From Nocardioides pantholopis (GTDB lineage Bacteria; Actinomycetota; Actinomycetes; Propionibacteriales; Nocardioidaceae), in the NCBI RefSeq assembly GCF_003710085.1, contig NZ_CP033324.1, positions 2,427,501-2,491,500 of the forward strand: a DNA stretch of 64,000 bases, written 5' to 3'. The notes beneath the pieces are model-generated. The model had not been told where the DNA came from, made no database searches, and saw only the letters and a program-made list of their open reading frames with translations. Below are positions 16,142-24,009 of this stretch, piece by piece; position 1 is the stretch's first letter, and each line of letters begins with the position of its first letter. Both the position numbers and the translations under genes were made by a program.

Positions 16142-19006
16142 TCAGCGCAGCACCCAGACGCTCACCCGCTGGGTGCTCGGTGCCGTGGCGTCGTCGCCGG
16201 AGTAGGACACCTCCACCTGGTGCAGCCCGGGGGTGGTGAACCGCGGCAGGTCGATCCGGGCCAGGCCGTTGCGCAGCGGGGCCGTGGCGCTCCCGTCCGG
16301 GCCGGTGGCCGTCACCGTGCCCGTCGCCGGGGCGCGGCCGCGGGCGGCGACCGCGACCAGGACCTGGACGCGGGTGCGGCCCACCCGGGCGATCGGCGGG
16401 ATCGCGACGGCCGCGGTGGTCGAGGCACGGCGGTCGTCGACCAGGTCGAGCCCGACCAGCACCGGGTCGTGGTCGGAGGAGCGGTACGGCGTCGGCTGGT
16501 GGAAGTCGGTGGCGTGGTAGTTCCAGCGGCTGTACTCCAGGGCGATCGACTCCGGGGAGTTGATGTTCCACACGTCGACCCCGGTGACCAGGTCCAGCGC
16601 CGCGGCGTTCGCGAGCGCGTGGTCCAGGGAGCCGACCATGCCGTCGAAGGAGTAGGAGTACTCCTCGTTGCCGGAGGCGAGCTCGACGTTGGTGTAGCCC
16701 GCCCCGGAGAGCACCTGGAGCGGGTCCTCCATCGCGTAGGCGTTGAAGTCCCCGATCAGCAGGGTCGGGTCGACGCCGAGGTCGGCCTGGACTGTCGGCA
16801 CCCAGCCGGCCAGCGCCTCGGCCTGGGCGATCCGGTCCGGGTTCGCGTTGCCCTGGCCGGTGCCGTCGTCGACGCCGGAGCCCTTGGACTTGAAGTGGTT
16901 GACCACGACGAGCACCGGCGCGCCGCCGCGGACCGGCCGGAAGGCCTGCGCGATCGGCTCCCGGGCGTTGTCGAACGCCTCGCCCGGGCCGCTGAGCGTG
17001 CCCAGCGCGCGGGCGGCGCCCACCCGCTGCACCGCGTCGACGCGGTAGATGATCGCGTTGGTGATCACGTCCATCTCGGCCGTCGCCGGCAGGTCCGTCG
17101 AGGACGGGTTGGCGGCCCACACGGTGCCGCCGGCCGCCTGGTTGAGCGCCGCGACCAGCGACCGGGTGGCCTCGTCGGTGGTGCCGTCGACGACCGCGGA
17201 GTTCTCGATCTCCATCAGCCCGACCACGTCGGCGTCCAGGCCTTTGATGGCGGCGACGATCTTCTGCTGCTGCCGTGCGAGATCCTGCGGGTCCCAGGCC
17301 CCGCGCTGGTCGCAGCCGGTGCGCACGGTGTTCCCGTCGCCGTCCGCGTCGTGGTAGGCCAGGCAGCCCCCGTCCCCCACGTTGTCGCCCCGGTTGTCGT
17401 CGTCGGCGTCGCCCAGCGTCGTGAAGTAGTTGAGGACGTTGAACGAGGCGACCTTGACGTCCGCCCGGCCGTCCGCGTTCAGCAGCGCCTCGTCGGGGGC
17501 CGCGGTCCGGGTGTTCTCGAACGACACCGGCGAGGTGCTGTTCTCGGGCCCGACCACGGTCCGCGTCGGCTGGAGGCGGTACGTCGGGGCCGACGGGCTG
17601 CCGCCCTGGGTGAGCACCACCGGCTCCTCGAAGCGGGCCGCGGCGCCGACCCGCACCGGCTCCGCGTTCGAGACGTACGGCGGGGTCAGGTCGCCGCGGG
17701 TGGGCGTGTAGTCGTTGGACTCGAAGGAGTCCGCGAAGCTGGTCGAGGACCCGTCGTCGAGCACGATCGCCCGCGCCGCGTTGTCGGCCTCGACCGCGGC
17801 GATCGCCGTCTCGTCCTGGGCGTCGGCGACCTGGGTGGGCGTGACCAGCGGCCGGTCGCCGACCGCGAGGCCGACCTCGCCGTAGGTGTTGGTGGCGTAG
17901 GTGTCGGTGACCGTGAACTCCCCGGTGGGAAGCACGAGCATCCCCTCCAGGGACTCCTTCTGCGCGGCGGTCGCCGGCCACGGGCCGGTCACCGGCTCGG
18001 GCAGGGCGGACCCGCTGTCGAGGACCTCGATGCCGGCCGCGGTCGCGACGCTGACCTGGGTCGCCCCGGCGTACTCCCCCGCGGTGCCGCTGACCCGCAC
18101 CCGGTCGCCGGGGCCGACCGTCACCGGCCCCGCCGCGCGGGGCTGGTAGACGAAGACGCCGTCGGAGGAGGTGCGGCTCGCCGGGTCGGTCGGGCCGCCG
18201 GTGCCGGGGGTCTGCAGGTAGAACCCGAAGAACCCGCCTGTGGGGTAGGCGGCGGTGACGACGCCCTCGATGACCACCGGCCGGTCGCGGTACGGCGTCA
18301 CCTCCCCGGTCCCCTGGAGCTCGGCGATCGTGACCTCGACCGGCTCGGGGTCCGGCCCGCCGCCGTCGGACCCGGACCCGGTCGGGGTGGGCGCGGCGCG
18401 GGTGAAGTCGGCACCGTTGTCGTCGGTGTCGGCACCGCCGGCGGCGCGCTGTGCCGAGGTCGCCGAGCTCAGGGCCGCCCCGGTGGGCGCGGTCTCGAAG
18501 CTGGTAGCGGTGCCGTACCCGACCATGTCCACCAGCCCCGGCGCCCCGGCGAGGTCGCCGAGGGCCCGGACCGGCACGGTGCCCTCGGCGAGCAGCACCT
18601 GGCCGCTGCCCGCGGCCATCGACAGCGGCGTGGCAGTGGTCTCGTCGACCCCGCTCAGGGCGGGGCCGAGCGCGCCGGTGCTGACCTGGACCAGGTAGTG
18701 CCGCCCGGCCGGGACGGTGCCGGTCAGCGCCGCCACCGACGGGCTTCCGGTGCTGGAGAAGGCCGCGGAGCGGTACTGCAGGCTGAGCCCGGCCAGCGGC
18801 ACCGCCGCGTCGGTGGGGTTGTAGAGCTCGACGAAGTCCGCGGCGTACGCCGGGGAGCCGGTGGTCGCGCCACCCCCGCCGTACACCTCGGAGATGACCA
18901 GCCCGGAGCCGGCCGGGTCGGCCTGGGCCGGTCCGGGGACCAGCGCGAGGCCGGCGACCGCGGCGCCGAGGACGGTGGCGAGGCACTGGCGGGGGTGGAG
19001 GCTCAT
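16142..19006 (-). CDS. ExeM/NucH-type secreted endonuclease with lamin-tail and Ig-like domains
   Basis: A 954-residue secreted protein. Signal peptide 1-29 (cleavage after AQA); lamin-tail domain about 33-190 (LVISEVYGGGGATTG ... FVELYNPTD); OB-fold-like region about 225-470 (GEVTPYRDRPVVIEGVVTA); endonuclease/exonuclease/phosphatase domain about 515-860 with ASFNVLNYF, LMEIENS, VVNHFKSKGSG, LLIGDFNAYAMEDP and SSDHDPVLVG; and a C-terminal Ig-like domain from about 870. This matches ExeM/NucH extracellular nucleases that degrade DNA outside the cell. It lies 16 bp after the secreted 5'-nucleotidase gene and is probably cotranscribed with it. Confidence 0.92.
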   Translation of the reverse strand: MSLHPRQCLATVLGAAVAGLALVPGPAQADPAGSGLVISEVYGGGGATTGSPAYAADFVELYNPTDAAVPLAGLSLQYRSAAFSSTGSPSVAALTGTVPAGRHYLVQVSTGALGPALSGVDETTATPLSMAAGSGQVLLAEGTVPVRALGDLAGAPGLVDMVGYGTATSFETAPTGAALSSATSAQRAAGGADTDDNGADFTRAAPTPTGSGSDGGGPDPEPVEVTIAELQGTGEVTPYRDRPVVIEGVVTAAYPTGGFFGFYLQTPGTGGPTDPASRTSSDGVFVYQPRAAGPVTVGPGDRVRVSGTAGEYAGATQVSVATAAGIEVLDSGSALPEPVTGPWPATAAQKESLEGMLVLPTGEFTVTDTYATNTYGEVGLAVGDRPLVTPTQVADAQDETAIAAVEADNAARAIVLDDGSSTSFADSFESNDYTPTRGDLTPPYVSNAEPVRVGAAARFEEPVVLTQGGSPSAPTYRLQPTRTVVGPENSTSPVSFENTRTAAPDEALLNADGRADVKVASFNVLNYFTTLGDADDDNRGDNVGDGGCLAYHDADGDGNTVRTGCDQRGAWDPQDLARQQQKIVAAIKGLDADVVGLMEIENSAVVDGTTDEATRSLVAALNQAAGGTVWAANPSSTDLPATAEMDVITNAIIYRVDAVQRVGAARALGTLSGPGEAFDNAREPIAQAFRPVRGGAPVLVVVNHFKSKGSGVDDGTGQGNANPDRIAQAEALAGWVPTVQADLGVDPTLLIGDFNAYAMEDPLQVLSGAGYTNVELASGNEEYSYSFDGMVGSLDHALANAAALDLVTGVDVWNINSPESIALEYSRWNYHATDFHQPTPYRSSDHDPVLVGLDLVDDRRASTTAAVAIPPIARVGRTRVQVLVAVAARGRAPATGTVTATGPDGSATAPLRNGLARIDLPRFTTPGLHQVEVSYSGDDATAPSTQRVSVWVLR

Positions 19007-19022
19007 GCTGGTTCCTCGATCC

Positions 19023-21674
19023 TCAGCGGCGGGCGCCGCGCCGGGTGACCTTGATCGTCGCGGTCGTCGCGGCGGGCCGGACCAGGTCGGACCCGGCGTA
19101 GCGGACCCGCACCCGGTAGCGACCGGGGCGCCGGAACTCCCGCAGCTTCACGACGGCGCGGCCGTTGCGGACCTTGCTGGCGTAGGTGCGGCCGGCGACC
19201 CGGACCACGACCCGGCCTGCGGCCGAGGCACCCGAGGCGGCCACGCGCGTGACGACGACGGCCCGGGTCCTGCGGGCCGTGACCCGCTTCGGCGCGGTCC
19301 GGACGGCGACCTGCGCGCTCGCGCGCCGGACGTCCACCCGGAGCTTGGTCCGGTCCGCCGCGATCAGCTCGTCGCCCCCGTAGGTGACCCGGAGGTTGCG
19401 AGCGCCCGGGCGCAGGTCCCGGGCCCGCAGGGTGACCTTGGCGGCGCCGGCCTTCAGCCGGGCGCTGCGCAGCGTGCGGCCGCCGCTGGTGACCGTGACC
19501 TTGCCGGTCGCGGTCAGCGGCGCGTCGACCTGCACCGAGAGCGTGGTGCGCTGGCCGTAGCGAGGCTTCGGCACTGTCGCCTTCACCCGGGAGGTCAGCC
19601 GCGGCAGCGGCGCCCCGACGATCGTGCGGCTCGGCTCGGCGACCAGCGACAGGCCCCACTGGCCGGCCAGGTCCGCCGGGGCGGTGAGGTCGACCGCTGC
19701 CGCGCCGGAGGCGTCGACCGGGAACGACCCGAGCTCGCGGTAGGAGGTGCCCTGGACCGCGAACGCCGTGACCGAGGTGTTGGCCGGGCTGCCGAGCGAG
19801 GTGAGGTTGAGCCGGCTCAGGTCGGCGCTGACGCTGGTCCCAGCGGTGAGGGTCGCGGGCAGCCCGGTGGCGAAGACCTGACGGCGGTCGTAGCTCGGCG
19901 ACTTCGCCTGGCCGTTCGCGAGGTAGCCGTCGATCCACAGGTCGCGGTCGACCTTGCCGGTGTCGCGGTTCGTGCCCTGCTGGAAGGCCCGGAAGTTGTC
20001 GCCGCCGCTGGCCAGGAACGAGAACGTGGACACGACGTACTGCCGGGCCGGGTCGAGCGGCGCGCCGTCGATCCAGACGGCGTCGACGTTGTCCCCGACC
20101 GGGGAGGTCGCCGACGTGTCGGGCTTGGCCACCACGCGGACGTTGTCGGAGAGACCCAGGTGCAGGAAGGGCCGCGAGGGCCGGCTGCCGGTCGCGGTGG
20201 TCTGCCACTGCTGCTCGAGGACCTGCTCGAGCTGGGCGCCGGTGAGGGTGACGTAGGAGATGTTGTTGGCGAACGGCAGCACGGCGTTCGCCTCCTCGAA
20301 GGTGACCACCCCGTCGGCGTTCTGGGGGCTGGCGGCCCGGTCCCCGCGGTGGAAGAGCTCGGCGCGCAGGCCGCCGGGGTTGACGATGCCGAGGTCCGGC
20401 TTCGGCAGGCCGGGGGTGTCGGTGATCGGGGTGTCGCGCAGCGCGTCGGCGACCAGGTTGCCGAGCGTGGACTCCGAGGCGCGGTCGTCGCGCTTGGTGA
20501 GGTCGGGCTGGGTGTACTCGCCGTCGACGTAGCTGCCGCCCGAGAACGCCGTGGTGATGTCGTCGGTGACCGTGCCCTTGGCGACGTCGCCGACCACGTT
20601 GGCCGCGGCGACCGCGGCGGAGGTGATGGCGTCCACCCGGGCCACGACCGGGTCGGCGAGGTTCTCGGCCGTGCCCACCGCGGTCAGCGCGGCGGTGGAG
20701 ACCGTCACCGCGTCGGTCTCGGTGTCGTAGGACAGGTCGACCCGGCCGAGCTTCGCGCCGTACGACCCGGTCTGGATGACCGGCCGGGTGCCGCCGCCCG
20801 GCTTGGGCGCGGTCCAGGCGTACTCCTTGTGGGTGTGTCCGGTGAAGATCACGTCGACCGCGGGGTCGGTGCCGGTGACGATCTCGGCGAACGCCCCGCC
20901 GGCGGCGATCTCCTGCTCCAGCGTCGACCCGTCGGGGGTGCCGGCGCCGGCGCCCTCGTGGTAGCTGGCGACTGTCACGTCGCAGGTGCCGGCGGTCTCG
21001 AGCTGGCCGGCCACCCGGTTGACAGCGACCACCGGGTCGCCGAAGTCCAGGCTGGCGATGCCAGCCGGCGAGACCAGGCTGGCGGTCTCCTGGGTGACCG
21101 CGCCGATCACGCAGACGTCGACCCCCGCGACCGAGTGCGTGGAGTACTCCTGGATGCCGGGCGCCGGCGTGGTGGTGCCCTTGGCGTAGACGTTCGCGCC
21201 AAGGAGCGGGAAGTCCGCCTTGGTGTAGGTGGGCGTCCCGGCGACGACGTTGGTCCGCAGCCAGTCGATGCCCTTGTCGAACTCGTGGTTGCCGACCGCG
21301 GTTGTGGCGAGCCCGAGGGCGTTGAGCACCTCGATCGTGGGCTCGTCCTCGGTGTGCGCCGAGTTGAACAGCGAGGCGCCGATGTTGTCGCCGGCCGAGA
21401 GGAACAGCACGTTCCCGGCCCCGCGCTCGGCCCGGATGCCCTGCACGGTCGTCGCGAGCTCCACGGTGCTGTACGTCGTCGCGTCGCCCGAGCCGGTGCC
21501 GCCGTCGGATTGGATCCGCCCGTGGTAGTCGTTGATGTCGAGCAGCGTGATGTCGACGGGCGCCGCGTGCGCGGTGCCGGGCACCAGGGCGGTGAGCGCG
21601 CTGGTGGCCAGCCCGAGGCCGAGGACGGCGGCGACGACGCGGGAGCCGGGCCGCGTGCGGGTCGGAGGAGTCAC
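19023..21674 (-). CDS. Secreted bifunctional metallophosphatase/5'-nucleotidase
   Basis: An 883-residue protein. GTG at 21674 gives a signal peptide ending near residue 38 (TAHAAP); an earlier in-frame start at 21719 only adds a charged leader. The calcineurin-like domain has DINDYHG (46-52), SAGDNIGAS, VGNHEFDKG and FTGHTHKEYA, all metal-site motifs. The 5'-nucleotidase C-terminal domain has LVADALRD, NPGGLRAELFHRGD and FANNISYVTLTG. Two Ig-like repeats follow, ending in a basic VTRRGARR tail. It would hydrolyse extracellular nucleotides to nucleosides and phosphate. A GAAAGG ribosome-binding site precedes the GTG. Confidence 0.92.
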   Translation of the reverse strand: MTPPTRTRPGSRVVAAVLGLGLATSALTALVPGTAHAAPVDITLLDINDYHGRIQSDGGTGSGDATTYSTVELATTVQGIRAERGAGNVLFLSAGDNIGASLFNSAHTEDEPTIEVLNALGLATTAVGNHEFDKGIDWLRTNVVAGTPTYTKADFPLLGANVYAKGTTTPAPGIQEYSTHSVAGVDVCVIGAVTQETASLVSPAGIASLDFGDPVVAVNRVAGQLETAGTCDVTVASYHEGAGAGTPDGSTLEQEIAAGGAFAEIVTGTDPAVDVIFTGHTHKEYAWTAPKPGGGTRPVIQTGSYGAKLGRVDLSYDTETDAVTVSTAALTAVGTAENLADPVVARVDAITSAAVAAANVVGDVAKGTVTDDITTAFSGGSYVDGEYTQPDLTKRDDRASESTLGNLVADALRDTPITDTPGLPKPDLGIVNPGGLRAELFHRGDRAASPQNADGVVTFEEANAVLPFANNISYVTLTGAQLEQVLEQQWQTTATGSRPSRPFLHLGLSDNVRVVAKPDTSATSPVGDNVDAVWIDGAPLDPARQYVVSTFSFLASGGDNFRAFQQGTNRDTGKVDRDLWIDGYLANGQAKSPSYDRRQVFATGLPATLTAGTSVSADLSRLNLTSLGSPANTSVTAFAVQGTSYRELGSFPVDASGAAAVDLTAPADLAGQWGLSLVAEPSRTIVGAPLPRLTSRVKATVPKPRYGQRTTLSVQVDAPLTATGKVTVTSGGRTLRSARLKAGAAKVTLRARDLRPGARNLRVTYGGDELIAADRTKLRVDVRRASAQVAVRTAPKRVTARRTRAVVVTRVAASGASAAGRVVVRVAGRTYASKVRNGRAVVKLREFRRPGRYRVRVRYAGSDLVRPAATTATIKVTRRGARR

Positions 21675-21764
21675 GGAAGGACCTTTCGCGGGGAGGTGCG
21701 TGTGCGTGATCGAGCGCACACTAACCCGGGACCGGCCCGGTTCCTACCGCCCGCAGGGAAACTC

Positions 21765-21776
21765 CCCGTTAACGGG
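21765..21776. promoter_or_regulatory. 12-bp perfect palindrome upstream of the nucleotidase
   Basis: CCCGTTAACGGG is a perfect palindrome in the 116-bp gap between the pgsA stop (21791) and the start of the nucleotidase (21674). It could be an operator for the secreted nucleotidase/nuclease operon. The stem is short and no T-run follows, so an intrinsic terminator for pgsA is less likely. I do not recognise it as a known box. Confidence 0.3.
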
Positions 21777-21790
21777 TGCGGAGCCCCGCG

Positions 21791-22402
21791 CTACCGCGTG
21801 CGGAGCTCGGCGCGCTGGCGCCACACGCCGCGGAAGAACTCCCAGCCGGACCACAGGGTGAGGGCCACCGCGACGACCAGCGAGGCCTGGGCGACGTAGA
21901 AGACCACGTCGCCGGGCGTGTGCAGCCAGTCCGGCAGGTCCGGGTCGCGCAGCGGCAGCGTCAGCGCGCCGAGCGCCACGGCCTGGAAGGTGGTCTTGAT
22001 CTTGCCGAGGTCGGCGGCCGCGATCACCACCCTCTTGAGCACCGAGAGCCGCAGCAGCGTCACGCTCCACTCGCGCAGCAGGACCACGATCGTGACCCAC
22101 CACCAGATGTCGCCGACGACCGAGAGGCCGATGAAGGCCATGCCGGTGATCGCCTTGTCGGCGATGGGGTCGGCGATCTTTCCGAAGTCGGTGACCAGGT
22201 TGCGGGAGCGGGCGATGTCGCCGTCGATCTTGTCGGTGATCATCGCGACCGCGAACAGCCCGAAGGCGACGGTGCGCCACAGCACCGAGTCGCCGCCGTC
22301 GACCAGCAGCGCCCAGCCGAAGAACGGCACCATGAGGATGCGCAGCGTGGTGAGCGCGTTGGGCAGGTTGACGTTGCTGACCCGGGGTGTGGTGTCGGTC
22401 AT
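21791..22402 (-). CDS. pgsA: CDP-diacylglycerol-glycerol-3-phosphate 3-phosphatidyltransferase
   Basis: A 203-residue integral membrane protein. The CDP-alcohol phosphotransferase motif D-x2-D-G-x2-A-R-x8-G-x3-D-x3-D is complete at residues 57-81 (DKIDGDIAR ... GKIADPIAD). It makes phosphatidylglycerol phosphate in the cytoplasmic membrane. N-terminus [17 protein letters not shown] is typical. The ATG at 22402 overlaps the rimO stop (ATGA), so it is translated with rimO. The order rimO-pgsA-cinA-clgR is conserved, with an insertion after this gene here. Confidence 0.93.
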   Translation of the reverse strand: MTDTTPRVSNVNLPNALTTLRILMVPFFGWALLVDGGDSVLWRTVAFGLFAVAMITDKIDGDIARSRNLVTDFGKIADPIADKAITGMAFIGLSVVGDIWWWVTIVVLLREWSVTLLRLSVLKRVVIAAADLGKIKTTFQAVALGALTLPLRDPDLPDWLHTPGDVVFYVAQASLVVAVALTLWSGWEFFRGVWRQRAELRTR

Positions 22403-23871
22403 CGGCGGACCTCCGCGATCAGGTCGACGCCGTCGGTGGCGACCACGACGGCGGAGACCAGGTCGCCCACCGCTGCCCCGCCGGTCGCCTCGAGGCCGGT
22501 CAGGTACGTCGTACCGTCCACCTCGGGGCCCTGGTGCGCAGCGCGGCCGGCGATCTCGCCGTCCTCGACGGACTCCACGAGGACCTCGACGGTCTCGCCG
22601 AGGCGCTCCTCGGCCCGCTGGGCGTTGAGCTCCTCGACCAGGGCGGTGACGTGCTCGGTGCGGGCGCGGACCTCGTCCTCGTCGAGCTTGCCGCCGTGGG
22701 TGGCGGCCTCGGTGCCGTCCTCGTCGGAGTAGCCGAAGACGCCGGTGACGTCCATGCGAGCCGCGACCAGGAAGTCGCACAGGGTCTGCAGCTCCTCCTC
22801 GGTCTCGCCGGGGAAGCCCACGATGACGTTCGAGCGGACGCCGGCCCGGGGCGCGAGCGCGCGGATCTGGTCGAGCAGCCCCAGGAAGCTGTCCGGGTCG
22901 CCGAAGCGGCGCATCCGGCGCAGCACGGTGGCGCTGGCGTGCTGGAAGGAGAGGTCGAAGTACGGCACGACGCCGGGCGTCGTGGCGATCGCCTCGACCA
23001 GGCCCGGGCGGGTCTCCGCGGGCTGGAGGTAGGAGACCCGGACCCGCTCGACGCCGGCGATGGCGGTGAGCCCCGGCAGCATGTTCTCGAGCAGGCGCAG
23101 GTCGCCGAGGTCCTTGCCGTACGACGTGGAGTTCTCGCTGACCAGGAAGAGCTCCTTGACGCCCTGCTCGGCCAGCCAGTGCGCCTCGGCGAGCACGTCG
23201 GCGGGGCGGCGGCTGACGAAGGAGCCGCGGAATGCGGGGATCGCGCAGAACGTGCAGCGGCGGTCGCAGCCGCTGGCCAGCTTCAGCGGGGCCATCGGGC
23301 CACCGTCGAGGCGCCGGCGCAGGCCGCGCGGGCCGGTGGCCGGCCCGCCGACGCCGACCTCGCCGCTGGTGGCGACCGCGTGGCCGGGGACGCTGAGCGC
23401 CGAGGCGTCGCGAGCGGCCGGGGAGATCGGGAGCAGCCGGCGGCGGTCCTGCGGGGTGTGCGGCTGGTGCTGCTCCCCCGCGATGATCGAACGCAGCTTG
23501 GCGGCGATGTCGGGGTAGTCGTCGAAGCCGAGCACGGCGTCGGCCTCGGGCAGCGAGTCGGCCAGGTCCTTGCCGTACCGCTCGGCCATGCAGCCGACCG
23601 CGACGACGGCCTGGGGGCGCCCGGAGAGCTTGAGGTCCGCGGCCTCGAGCAGCGTGTCGACGGAGTCCTTCTTGGCCGCCTCGACGAAGCCGCAGGTGTT
23701 GACGACGACCGTGTCAGCGTCCGCGGGCTCGTCGACCAGGAGGAAGCCGCCGGCCTCGAGCCGGCCGGCCAGCTCCTCGGAGTCGACCTCGTTGCGGGCG
23801 CAGCCCAGGGTCACCAGGGCGACCGAGGTCAGGTGCTCAGCGGACGGGGGCAGCGTGGAGTTGGTCGACAT
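22399..23871 (-). CDS. rimO: Ribosomal protein S12 methylthiotransferase RimO
   Basis: A 490-residue radical SAM methylthiotransferase. The UPF0004 domain has its three cysteines in [15 protein letters not shown] and AVGCMAERY; the radical SAM CxxxCxxC is in [10 protein letters not shown] near residue 202, followed by AIPAFRGSF; a C-terminal TRAM domain spans about 430-490. It carries out beta-methylthiolation of the conserved Asp of ribosomal protein S12. The ATG at 23871 is preceded by GGTGGTG. It overlaps pgsA by 4 bp. The plus-strand mgtA gene diverges from it. Confidence 0.93.
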   Translation of the reverse strand: MSTNSTLPPSAEHLTSVALVTLGCARNEVDSEELAGRLEAGGFLLVDEPADADTVVVNTCGFVEAAKKDSVDTLLEAADLKLSGRPQAVVAVGCMAERYGKDLADSLPEADAVLGFDDYPDIAAKLRSIIAGEQHQPHTPQDRRRLLPISPAARDASALSVPGHAVATSGEVGVGGPATGPRGLRRRLDGGPMAPLKLASGCDRRCTFCAIPAFRGSFVSRRPADVLAEAHWLAEQGVKELFLVSENSTSYGKDLGDLRLLENMLPGLTAIAGVERVRVSYLQPAETRPGLVEAIATTPGVVPYFDLSFQHASATVLRRMRRFGDPDSFLGLLDQIRALAPRAGVRSNVIVGFPGETEEELQTLCDFLVAARMDVTGVFGYSDEDGTEAATHGGKLDEDEVRARTEHVTALVEELNAQRAEERLGETVEVLVESVEDGEIAGRAAHQGPEVDGTTYLTGLEATGGAAVGDLVSAVVVATDGVDLIAEVRR

Positions 23872-24009
23872 GTCACCACCGAGTATGACGCCTTCCCGCT
23901 CGCGAACCCGTTTTCGCAACACCCGCCCGTGATCGGCGTCACGCTCGGCAGCTGTCGCTCTCCCCGCGACGGTGGACCAGGGCACTCGCCGCGCCGCATG
24001 ATCGAGGCC

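Noticed and set aside
16220..19048. A 942-codon plus-strand frame opposite the secreted nuclease
   Set aside because: It consists of Arg/Gly/Val-rich filler without any motif. The minus strand has a signal peptide and complete nuclease motifs.
23872..24009. M-box magnesium riboswitch before mgtA
   Set aside because: The 138-bp region is short and shows none of the conserved helices; it also contains the rimO promoter region.
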